Part shown: piece by piece, positions 1 to 7,787 of the stretch | How positions within the stretch are numbered: position 1 is the stretch's first letter | How the letters are laid out: the number at the start of each line of letters is the position of its first letter | NCBI RefSeq assembly: GCF_016462545.1 | Contig: NZ_JAEMTA010000002.1 | Coordinates: 1 to 64,000, forward strand | DNA length: 64,000 nt | Origin: Mycolicibacterium sp. | GTDB taxonomy: Bacteria; Actinomycetota; Actinomycetes; Mycobacteriales; Mycobacteriaceae | Reading direction: 5' to 3' | Position numbers and translations under genes: made by a program | The notes under the pieces: model-generated | The model's input: the letters and a program-made list of their open reading frames with translations, nothing else | The model's database searches: none | What the model was told of the DNA's origin: nothing

Positions 1-984
1 GTCCGCGATAGATGCCCCGCGCGGCCGCGGTGACGCGCTCGCGCTGCGTCGGCCATTCGATCGAGACCGCGATCTCGTCGAGCACGGGAAAACGGTTGTC
101 GGACAGCAGTTCCTCAACAATGGCGATCGCAGGCAGCGCGCCGCTCTTGTCGCCGTTGCACCGCGCACACGCGAGCACCAGGTTGGCCAAACCGTCGATC
201 CCGACCAGCGACCACGGCAGCACGTGATCGATCGGGTTGTTCGCGGGCAGGTGGGCTCCGCAGTAGAAGCAGTGCGGCCCGAAGGTCTCCTTGAACGGCT
301 CGCGCACGGCGGCGAGCGTCGTCCGCGCCCGACCGAAGAGATGCCCCGCCACGTCCGGAACCTCGGCGTCGAGAAACTTGTTCATGCGACGGACGTCGTC
401 GACCCACATGATCTCCATCGCCGGTTTCAGCAATCCGGCCAACCGCGCCAAGCCGTTCGCGACGCCTGGGTTGAGCTCGATCGCGTCGCCGTGTGCCCGC
501 AATGTCGATCGCGATACCTGGTCGTGGAGGAATGAGTCGTCGTACAGGAACGGATCGCTCGTCGTCGCCCCGGGCAGCCTTTGCAGTCGGTAGAGGGGCT
601 GCTGAGCCAGGCACATCATGATGTCGTCGATGGCCTTGACGTAGGCCGAGGGTGCGCGTAGCCGGGCGACGTCGACGGATGCTGCCCGGCCCGATGCCGT
701 TCGTAACTCATTGGCTGCGATCAGGATTCGCGCTCTCGGCTGCGTCGACTGGCGTAGCTCGCGACCGTCGAAGGGCCGTACCTGCTGCCAGTAGATGCTC
801 AGCACCCGGTGGGCCAGCTCGGGGATCGGGACGGTTAGTGGGTCGTCGGGCTGTGGCGGCAGGTTCTCGATGCTGTGCTCGATCAGAGCCATCAGCGTGG
901 CCAACTTGTAGGTTGCCGTGCGCAGACCCGTCTCGAGGATCGCCACCACACGCTGACCCAGCAGCAGGGGGTCACTCGTCATGT
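1..984 (-). CDS. HNH endonuclease domain protein (3' end truncated by window edge)
   Basis: Reverse-strand translation from ATG at 984 (MTSDPLLLGQRVVAILETGLRT...) contains HCFYCGAHLPANNPIDHVLPWSLVGIDGLANLVLACARCNGDKSG, a classic HNH zinc-finger nuclease motif; ORF continues off the left edge. Confidence 0.8.
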
Positions 985-1078
985 CCGAGTCCCCCGCGTA
1001 GCGGCCCGGCGATGTGACTGCACTCCCGCATTATCGCTAATTCACCATGAGCGTCACCCTGACTCCGGTTCCTCGTCG

Positions 1079-1582
1079 CTAGAGAAGGGTGAACGTGGCG
1101 CCTGCCGCCTTCAACCTCGCAGTGAATGCGTCAACGGACGCGGGGTTGCACGCAAAGACGGACTGGAAGGCGATCGGTTGGCGGCCACGCGTGCCGAAGT
1201 CGGCTGTTTCGCGGTGCCACACGCCGTGGGCGTCGGCGAGGATCTTCAACAGGAGCGCGAATCCTCGGTCTGATCGGGACAGCAAGATTTCCGCCGAGTC
1301 GAACACGACGAGGAAGCTTGACCCTTTGAGCCAGTTCAGATCGGTGATGCAATCCCACACGGCATCCCAGTTCTGCCCGAAGTAGTAGGGAAATTGCAAT
1401 GCTGCGGCGAGTTCATCGAAGAATTGGTCGTCGTCGTGCGATTTGGTGGCGCGGATGCGGAGCACGTCCCACTCGGGGTGTGCCGGTGTCCAGGCCATAA
1501 GGTGGTTGGCGACCTCGAACGGAGTGGCGACCAGGACGGACAGCGGCGGTCCGTCGAAGTTGAACAGCAAGTCTTCTCGCAT
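1079..1582 (-). CDS. Barstar-family RNase inhibitor (immunity protein, copy 1)
   Basis: Translation has the barstar core FPYYFGQNWDAVWDCITDLNWL and FLVVFDSAEILL; about 167 aa. Confidence 0.85.
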   Translation of the reverse strand: MREDLLFNFDGPPLSVLVATPFEVANHLMAWTPAHPEWDVLRIRATKSHDDDQFFDELAAALQFPYYFGQNWDAVWDCITDLNWLKGSSFLVVFDSAEILLSRSDRGFALLLKILADAHGVWHRETADFGTRGRQPIAFQSVFACNPASVDAFTARLKAAGATFTLL

Positions 1583-1596
1583 GGTGTGTCGGGAAC

Positions 1597-1896
1597 CTAC
1601 TCGTAACCGAGTTCCCTCAGTGCTTGCCGAGTTCGCACGGCGTACCCGAGTAGTCGCTCGTCATCAAGATCTTCCCGACCAGTTCGCGATTCCGGACGCT
1701 CGACATAGGCATCAGCATCCTCGAACAATTCCTGAAGCAGGGGATAAACAGGTTCACCAAGCGTCCGAAGCTCGCACTTCATCATCCGGAGGTATGCCGA
1801 TTCGAACTCGGGGACCGTAGTTTTCCGCTCTATGAATCGATCCAAGAGATCAACGTATGTCGAGATATCGGGCAACTGGGATGAGTTGGAATCCAT
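1597..1896 (-). CDS. Small colicin-type immunity-like protein
   Basis: MDSNSSQLPDISTYVDLLDRFIERKTTVPEFESAYLRMMKCELRTLG...LFEDADAYVERPESRTGREDLDDERLLGYAVRTRQALREL; the layout resembles colicin-D-like self-protective immunity proteins. Adjacent to a weaker paralogue; AGAGGA SD-like site upstream. Confidence 0.6.
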   Translation of the reverse strand: MDSNSSQLPDISTYVDLLDRFIERKTTVPEFESAYLRMMKCELRTLGEPVYPLLQELFEDADAYVERPESRTGREDLDDERLLGYAVRTRQALRELGYE

Positions 1897-1951
1897 CTCG
1901 ACAATCCTCTCTGCAAGACGTCCGTTGCTTGTTCGGGAGACGGGGCTGGGG

Positions 1952-2251
1952 CTATGTCGAGTGTTCGAAGAGACGGGCGTAAACATCACGCGCCCGTGCT
2001 CGCAATTCTTCCCCGCTGAGGCCACCCGTGTCCCTTCTGAGGATGGGATCACTGACGTAGTCGTCGACATCGGCGAATAGTCCGTCCAACACGTCGAACT
2101 CGTCGCCAACTACCTGGTTCGGATCGCGCTTGAACCGAGCTAGGAAGTCGGTCTCAAACGTATCAGCCGAAATCTCACCGCTTACGAACGATCCGATGAT
2201 GTCTCGGTAGTTCTCAAGCATCCGAGCGACGTTTGCGTCGCGTGTCATCAT
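1952..2251 (-). CDS. Small colicin-type immunity-like protein (divergent paralogue)
   Basis: MMTRDANVARMLENYRDIIGSFVSGEISADTFETDFLARFKRD...LDGLFADVDDYVSDPILRR...LSGEELRARARDVYARLFE; same layout as 1597..1896. SD GGAGGTGG directly upstream of ATGATG. Confidence 0.65.
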   Translation of the reverse strand: MMTRDANVARMLENYRDIIGSFVSGEISADTFETDFLARFKRDPNQVVGDEFDVLDGLFADVDDYVSDPILRRDTGGLSGEELRARARDVYARLFEHST

Positions 2252-2298
2252 CCACCTCCGAGTTTTCCTTGGGTCCTCGCTAGAGACTTGATTCGTGG

Positions 2299-2485
2299 CT
2301 AAAGAAGAGTGAATGCACCGCCAGCCGTGGTCATCCGTGTGGTGAATGCATCAGACGGCGTTTGGGTCGCAGGCGAAGACGGACTGACACGCGATCGGTT
2401 GTGGGCCACGGGCGCCGAAGTTGGCTGTCTCGCGATGCCACACGGCGTGAGCGTGGGCAAAGACCCAGCAACAGCCGGAAACCCC
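2299..2485 (-). pseudogene. Decayed C-terminal barstar fragment
   Basis: Reverse strand reads AHAVWHRETANFGARGPQPIACQSVFACDPNAV then, after a frameshift, DAFTTRMTTAGGAFTLL*. This collinearly matches AHGVWHRETADFGTRGRQPIAFQSVFACNPASVDAFTARLKAAGATFTLL of the barstar at 1079..1582. A second frameshift lies near its 5' end. Confidence 0.8.
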
Positions 2486-2490
2486 GTCTC

Positions 2491-3000
2491 CTACAGCTGT
2501 CCGAACTCCGCACCGAAATCACGCATCCTCTGAGCAAATGCAGCGGCGGCCGGCGGATCACACGCGAATACCGACTGAAAGGCCATCCGGCCTACACCCC
2601 GCGCTCCAAAATCAGTTGTGACTGCGCGCCACTGCTCATGGGCGTCGGCCAGTATGCGAAGCAATATGCCGAAGTCCTCCGGGTTGTCCGACAGTAGATG
2701 CTGCGCCGAATCGAAGACGATCAGGTAGCTGGCCCCTCGTAGCCAGCTGAGGTCGTTGACGCATTCTTCGAAAGCGTCCCAGTTATGACCGAAGTAGTAG
2801 GGAAACTGCATCGAGGCGGCTACTTCATTCATGAAACCCGTTGTGGCACTGAACTTACCGCGCTCACCTCCGACCCGGAGAATTTCCCACTCGGGATGCT
2901 GCGTCATCCACGTGCCCATCAGGTCGAAGACTGTCGAAGGAGTCGCGGGCAAGACCGCGAGCGCTGGCCCATCGGGATTGAAGAGGATGTTGTGCTCCAC
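2491..3000 (-). CDS. Barstar-family RNase inhibitor (immunity protein, copy 2; GTG start)
   Basis: VEHNILFNPDGPALAVLPATPS...MQFPYYFGHNWDAFEECVNDLSWLRGASYLIVFDSAQHLL; GTG at 3000 lies 10 nt after the toxin stop and the SD (TAGGAGAAG) overlaps that stop. Confidence 0.88.
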   Translation of the reverse strand: MEHNILFNPDGPALAVLPATPSTVFDLMGTWMTQHPEWEILRVGGERGKFSATTGFMNEVAASMQFPYYFGHNWDAFEECVNDLSWLRGASYLIVFDSAQHLLSDNPEDFGILLRILADAHEQWRAVTTDFGARGVGRMAFQSVFACDPPAAAAFAQRMRDFGAEFGQL

Positions 3001-3010
3001 CGTGCTTCTC

Positions 3011-4273
3011 CTAGAACTTGACGAAGGTTTCGTAGTGATCTGACGTGAAGTATCTGCTGCCATCTGACCCGACGACTATTCGATCTGCGTCGCGGCGCAC
3101 CCCGGTCACGTATGGATGTCTGTCGTACTCCCGATATGTAATCGGCTCACCCGCTGGGCTTGCGGCTGGCAGCCTAGATTTATTGTTGAAGAACTGGTCG
3201 CCGCCGATGTAGGTCATTCCATCAATGAGCACCGTACGTTTTGGTCTCCGATTTAGCATGATGCCTGGCCCCGCCGGCGCCCCTGGGATCTGATCCGCCA
3301 CGTACTCGACGTCAGGCGGCACCTCACCGCTACGAAAGGGCACTGCCGGGATCTTGGGAATGTCCGCCTCGGTGGCAATCTGTGGGCACGGAACGATCGG
3401 GTCGCCGAGCGCGGTCAACGCAGAACCCACCGCGGAGTGGTATTGATTTGCCGCCTCTTCGGCCTTGGCGTATAAATCGGCGTATCGCGACGCGGCCCTG
3501 TTGTACTGGATGATTCCGATCGCCGGTGAAACCGCGGCCAACGCGCTGGCCTCCATTACGTCCGATTGGGCATCGGCGAATTCATCGGGGGTGGGGGTGT
3601 CGTGTCTTGCCACGTCGAAGGCGTGAGCGACGGCTTCGGCGGCAACCGAAAGTCGTTCTGCCCACGCGGCGGCGGAGTCGAGCCACTTCGCGTGACGGAT
3701 GACGTTGTTGGCGGCTTGGTCCCCGCTGGACCAATGCTCGTTCACGTCGAAACCGACAGCCCGAGTGTCATCGGCCCATCGCGTGATGTCGCTGGCGTTG
3801 TCGTGCCAAGCGCGCGAGAAGTCCCTCAAATCGCTCGCACCCGGTCCGGAATGCAACTCGGAGGCGAACACATCGCCTCCGATCGATGGGAGAGATGGTA
3901 ATTCGGGCGCGGTCGCGATGGGCGGTTGATGAGGCGCAGGCGGCAACGAGGGCATCTTCAGCGGGCCTGAGGACCGCGCATTGGCGTTGCCAGCGCCGTG
4001 GATTGACGCGGCGCCGGCCTGGTCGGCCAGTTCGAACACGACCGCAGCTGATCTCAGCATGGTGCCGCCGTACTCCCGAACACGACCCGCGTAGTCCAGC
4101 ACTTCGATGAGCGCCACCTCATGTGTATTCAACGCCCTGGCCGCGCCCACCGAGGTGGAGTCCGACCCCGGCGCCGCGCAGTTCGATGAAACGAGTGGAC
4201 GCCCCACCGACTCGAGCCGCCGGCCGTCCGCGTTCAGCGCGTCCGTGTCCACTTCGAGGACCGGCCCGGTCAT
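3011..4273 (-). CDS. Type VII secretion-like polymorphic toxin: helical WXG/PPE-like N-terminus with C-terminal barnase-type ribonuclease domain
   Basis: C-terminus GGDQFFNNKSRLPAASPAGEPITYREYDRHPYVTGVRRDADRIVVGSDGSRYFTSDHYETFVKF aligns by eye with barnase GGDIFSNREGKLPGKSGRTWREADINYTSGFRNSDRILYSSDWLIYKTTDHYQTFTKI, keeping the catalytic Glu (REyD), Arg (DRI) and His (DHY). N-terminal about 280 aa are helical with a W-x-S-G (HWSSG) motif and a Pro-rich linker. Confidence 0.85.
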   Translation of the reverse strand: MTGPVLEVDTDALNADGRRLESVGRPLVSSNCAAPGSDSTSVGAARALNTHEVALIEVLDYAGRVREYGGTMLRSAAVVFELADQAGAASIHGAGNANARSSGPLKMPSLPPAPHQPPIATAPELPSLPSIGGDVFASELHSGPGASDLRDFSRAWHDNASDITRWADDTRAVGFDVNEHWSSGDQAANNVIRHAKWLDSAAAWAERLSVAAEAVAHAFDVARHDTPTPDEFADAQSDVMEASALAAVSPAIGIIQYNRAASRYADLYAKAEEAANQYHSAVGSALTALGDPIVPCPQIATEADIPKIPAVPFRSGEVPPDVEYVADQIPGAPAGPGIMLNRRPKRTVLIDGMTYIGGDQFFNNKSRLPAASPAGEPITYREYDRHPYVTGVRRDADRIVVGSDGSRYFTSDHYETFVKF

Positions 4274-4326
4274 GTCGTCGAACCTCCGAATTGCGACGGC
4301 GTGACGCCTTGATCACATCTGCTAAA

Positions 4327-4342
4327 CGAGCCTAAAGGCTCG
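4327..4342. repeat. Short inverted repeat CGAGCC-TAAA-GGCTCG upstream of the toxin operon
   Basis: Perfect 6-bp arms with 4-nt loop, read directly; about 54 bp upstream of the toxin start codon. Confidence 0.5.
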
Positions 4343-4588
4343 ATTGGGGGCCAAGGTGCACGAGTTCTCGAAAAGGCATCCCGGCGCGCCCCTGCAGCGA
4401 CGGCCCCTGGATCGCACGCAAGCAGTAGGGAAGCTGCACGAAGAGGCTTGGATCACATGTGGTGGCGGAGTCTCGAAGATCTGCCGATTGGGAAGCCGTT
4501 CGTTGCTCCGTTCGCGGCCGAGTCTTGAGCGACTGGAGTCGCCTCCAAACCAATCCGGGCGGCTCGTGCGCGCAACATCAGTAACCCG

Positions 4589-5419
4589 CTACGCCCCAAG
4601 CGAGACCCGATCCCCAACCTGCACCGTCCCCGCCGCCACGACCTCGAAATATGCTCCGGCGCAGGGAAGTTCGCCCATGTCGAGTGCAGCGACGCGATTT
4701 TCAACCGCCGGCGTCCGCAGCGCTTGCGGCGCCTGGGCCAGCTCGCCGTGTTCCAACGTGGGAACAATGCAGCGCGGCGTCGGACCGAGGGACCGCAGCC
4801 GGGCCTCTCCCACCGCGAGGGTGCGGCCCGTCCAGTCGTTCTCTGTGTACGGCGGAAAACCGGTCGGGGTGACGATCACCAGATTGGGCCGGTAGCGCTC
4901 GGCCTCGATGCCGATGCGTTCCAGGGTCGCGGTGGTGATCGCATGCACCGGTGCGTAGTCGGTGAACGAGGTGCCTGGCGTCGCCTCGGCCAACTCCAGC
5001 AGGGGCGCCTCCACCTCGGCGTCCAGGCCGAATTCGAGCACCTGCTCGGGCACCGCCCGCTCAATCGATGCCCCCGGCGGTCGGCTGTGGGCCAGGTGTA
5101 CTTGTCGGGCAAGCAGTTTCGAGAGTCGACCGTCGATGCCGTCCTCGTCGGCAGTCACCGTCGTGCCATCGGGCAGCCGGATGCTCACACGTCCAGCGTC
5201 CACACGGGCGCTACACGTCAGCAGCGCTCGCCACAGTCGTGCCTGCTTGGCGCTGGCCACCCGACCGGTCGCCTCGTCGATCAGCGCCAGGCGCCGGTCA
5301 TTCTCGACGCCCTGCTCGTCGACGAACAACGCGTCGACTGCCTCGCCGAGCATCGACTTCACCGGGTAGCGGTACAGCGTGCCCACGCGCATCTGCGCGT
5401 CCTCGTCGCCGGGGCTCAT
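4589..5419 (-). CDS. MOSC domain-containing protein (YcbX-like)
   Basis: MRVGTLYRYPVKSMLGEAVDALFVDEQGVENDRRLALID N-terminal beta-barrel motif; VGEARLRSLGPTPRCIVPTLEHGEL C-terminal MOSC motif. Confidence 0.85.
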   Translation of the reverse strand: MSPGDEDAQMRVGTLYRYPVKSMLGEAVDALFVDEQGVENDRRLALIDEATGRVASAKQARLWRALLTCSARVDAGRVSIRLPDGTTVTADEDGIDGRLSKLLARQVHLAHSRPPGASIERAVPEQVLEFGLDAEVEAPLLELAEATPGTSFTDYAPVHAITTATLERIGIEAERYRPNLVIVTPTGFPPYTENDWTGRTLAVGEARLRSLGPTPRCIVPTLEHGELAQAPQALRTPAVENRVAALDMGELPCAGAYFEVVAAGTVQVGDRVSLGA

Positions 5420-6126
5420 GACAGCACCCTAGTAGCGGGCCCGGCCAGAAGGTCGGCCAGTTCGGTGAGGTCGTGGGCGATCACGTTGGGTTGGGGGATG
5501 CCGCTCGCCACCAGTGGCGCATTGCCGGGCCGGGTGATCAGCGCGCTACACATCCCGGCGCCCTGCGCCCCGATCGTGTCCCAGGTGTGGGCCGCGACCA
5601 TCATGCAGTCCGAGACGTCGACTTCCAGTTCGGCGGCGACGCGGCGGTAGAGGTGAATGGACGGCTTGAACACCCCCAGGGTGTCCACGGTGAACTGACG
5701 CTCGAAGTGTTCACTAAGCCCCGAATTGTCCAGCGGTGAAGCGACATTGGGCTGGTGCGGGGAGTTGGTCAGGGTCACCAGGCGGTACCCCGCGGCCGCG
5801 AGGCGCCGCAACCCTGGGGCGACGTCGGGGTGCGCGGGCATCGTCCGCATGGCCTCGCCCAGCGCCTGCACGTCGTCGTCGGTGGGGACGACACCCCGGA
5901 TCTCGCCGATCATGTGCAGTATGGCCCGGCCGAGCGTGAAGAAGTCGACGTAGTAGCCCGACAGGGTCAGCGTCATGGAGTAGGTGACGAGCTCCCCGAA
6001 CCAGGTGCGGAGCACGTGCGCATCGCCGAAGATCCGGTCGAAGTGCGGGCCCAGCGATTCGATGTCGAGGAGGGTCTCGTTGACGTCGAACACCAAGACC
6101 GACGTAGACGTGGGGTCGAAGCTCAT
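5416..6126 (-). CDS. Haloacid dehalogenase, type II (HAD superfamily)
   Basis: VLVFDVNETLLDIESL, LTNSPHQPNVAS, GVFKPSIHLYRRVAAEL, MVAAHTWDTIGAQGAGM. Overlaps the MOSC start by 4 nt (ATGA). Confidence 0.88.
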   Translation of the reverse strand: MSFDPTSTSVLVFDVNETLLDIESLGPHFDRIFGDAHVLRTWFGELVTYSMTLTLSGYYVDFFTLGRAILHMIGEIRGVVPTDDDVQALGEAMRTMPAHPDVAPGLRRLAAAGYRLVTLTNSPHQPNVASPLDNSGLSEHFERQFTVDTLGVFKPSIHLYRRVAAELEVDVSDCMMVAAHTWDTIGAQGAGMCSALITRPGNAPLVASGIPQPNVIAHDLTELADLLAGPATRVLS

Positions 6127-6189
6127 GGCCTCCAGTATGGGCCGCCAAGTCGACTCGGCACCCGCCTCACCCGTGCCACCATAGAGACC

Positions 6190-6621
6190 ATGGCCGACGA
6201 CGACATGCAATCCGAGCGTGAGTTCAACGCGCACAACATCGCGGAGTTCCGCAGCAACGGCGGGAAGGTGGGCGGGCAGTTCGAGGGCTTCCCGCTGCTG
6301 ATCATGACCTCGACGGGCGCCAAGAGTGGGGAGCCCCGAGAGAACCTGATCGGGTACTTCGACATCGACGACCACGTATACGTCGTCGGCTCGGCAGCGG
6401 GCCGCCCGGCCAGTCCCGCCTGGGTGTTCAACCTGCGCGCCGACCCGACCGTCACCGTCGAGATCGGATCGAATCCGGCGACGCGGATGGTGGCCCGCGA
6501 ACTGCCAAAAGAGGAGCGCGACAGCGTCTATCGGCAGATAGTGGAACGTGCGCCCGGCTTCGGCGAATACGAGAAGCGGACCGAGCGCGTCATCCCCGTC
6601 TTCGAGCTCGCGTTCAGCTGA
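6190..6621 (+). CDS. Nitroreductase/deazaflavin (F420)-dependent oxidoreductase family protein
   Basis: MADDDMQSEREFNAHNIAEFRSNGGKVGGQFEGFPLLIMTSTGAKSGEPRENLIGYF...GRPASPAWVFNLRADPTVTVEIG is characteristic of the Ddn-like family. Confidence 0.88.
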   Translation: MADDDMQSEREFNAHNIAEFRSNGGKVGGQFEGFPLLIMTSTGAKSGEPRENLIGYFDIDDHVYVVGSAAGRPASPAWVFNLRADPTVTVEIGSNPATRMVARELPKEERDSVYRQIVERAPGFGEYEKRTERVIPVFELAFS

Positions 6622-6622
6622 C

Positions 6623-7693
6623 CTAGGACGTGCGGCGGCGCCGCAGGAACGGATCTGTCAGCACCGGCGGCGTATAGCCCGTGTCAGCGCTCGACAGGGT
6701 GATCCCCGGCGGCACGATCTCGTCGATCTTGTCCAGCACGTCGACCGACAGCGTTACCTCCGTCGCGCCGAGCTGCGACTGCAGGTGTTCCATCGTCCGA
6801 GGCCCGATGATCGGCGCCGTCACCGCGGGATGCTGCAGCACGAACGCCAGCGCCAGGTGGACGAGTGACAGTCCGGCCTCGTCGGCCAACGCGCCGAGGG
6901 CATCGGCGGCGTCGAGCTTGCGTTGGTTGTCCGGGCTGTCCAGGTCGAAGCGTGCAGGCATTCGGTTGCGGCGCTTGGACTCTGGCAGATCCTTGCCCTT
7001 GCGGTAGCCGCCGGTCAGCCAGCCGCCCGCCAGCGGACTCCACGGCAGCACACCCATGCCGTACTCCTGCGCGACGGGTAGCAGGTCGGCTTCGATGCCG
7101 CGGGCCAGCAGCGAGTACGGCGGTTGCTCGGTGACGAAGCGGCCCAGGCCCCGTCGTTCGCTGACCCATTGCGCCTGCACCACCTGATGTGCCGGGAAGG
7201 TCGACGAACCGAACGCGCGGATCTTGCCCTGGGTCTGCAGATCGGTGAGCGCCGAGAGCGTCTCCTCGATGTCGATGTCGGTGTCGGCATCGGGACGGTG
7301 CACCTGGTAGAGGTCGATCCAGTCGGTGTTCAGCCGCCGCAGGCTGTTCTCGACCTCGCGGACGATCCAGCGCCGCGAGTTGCCACGTTGAAGCGGGTCG
7401 CCCGCGGTGCCCATCGGCGAGTCGACCGGGACGCCCATCTGCCCATGGAACTTCGTCGCCAGCACCACGTCATCGCGTTTGCCTCCAGCCAAGGCCTTGC
7501 CGACGATGACCTCCGATTCCCCTTGCGAATACACGTCGGCGGTGTCGATGAAGTTGATGCCGGCGTCCAGGGCCGCGTGGATGACCTCGACGGACGTGTC
7601 GTGGTCCGGCTCACCCCACGCGCCGAACATCATGGCGCCCAGGCAAAGCGGGCTGATGTGTATTCCGGTTCGGCCGAGGCTGCGATAGTCCAT
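6623..7693 (-). CDS. Aldo/keto reductase
   Basis: MDYRSLGRTGIHISPLCLGAMMFGAWG...NFIDTADVYSQGESEVIVGKAL...YQVHRPDADTDIDIEETL. Confidence 0.92.
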   Translation of the reverse strand: MDYRSLGRTGIHISPLCLGAMMFGAWGEPDHDTSVEVIHAALDAGINFIDTADVYSQGESEVIVGKALAGGKRDDVVLATKFHGQMGVPVDSPMGTAGDPLQRGNSRRWIVREVENSLRRLNTDWIDLYQVHRPDADTDIDIEETLSALTDLQTQGKIRAFGSSTFPAHQVVQAQWVSERRGLGRFVTEQPPYSLLARGIEADLLPVAQEYGMGVLPWSPLAGGWLTGGYRKGKDLPESKRRNRMPARFDLDSPDNQRKLDAADALGALADEAGLSLVHLALAFVLQHPAVTAPIIGPRTMEHLQSQLGATEVTLSVDVLDKIDEIVPPGITLSSADTGYTPPVLTDPFLRRRRTS

Positions 7694-7787
7694 TTCTTCG
7701 ATGGTAGGCGCGTTCTCGAAGTTGGACGAGATCGTCGCCAGCGTTAAAATGGCCGCCGAACATGGGCAATCGAGGGATCGAGGAGAC

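Noticed and set aside
4344-4895. 183-aa plus-strand ORF between toxin and MOSC genes
   Set aside because: Mostly antisense to the MOSC gene; no domain, no SD, low-complexity composition.
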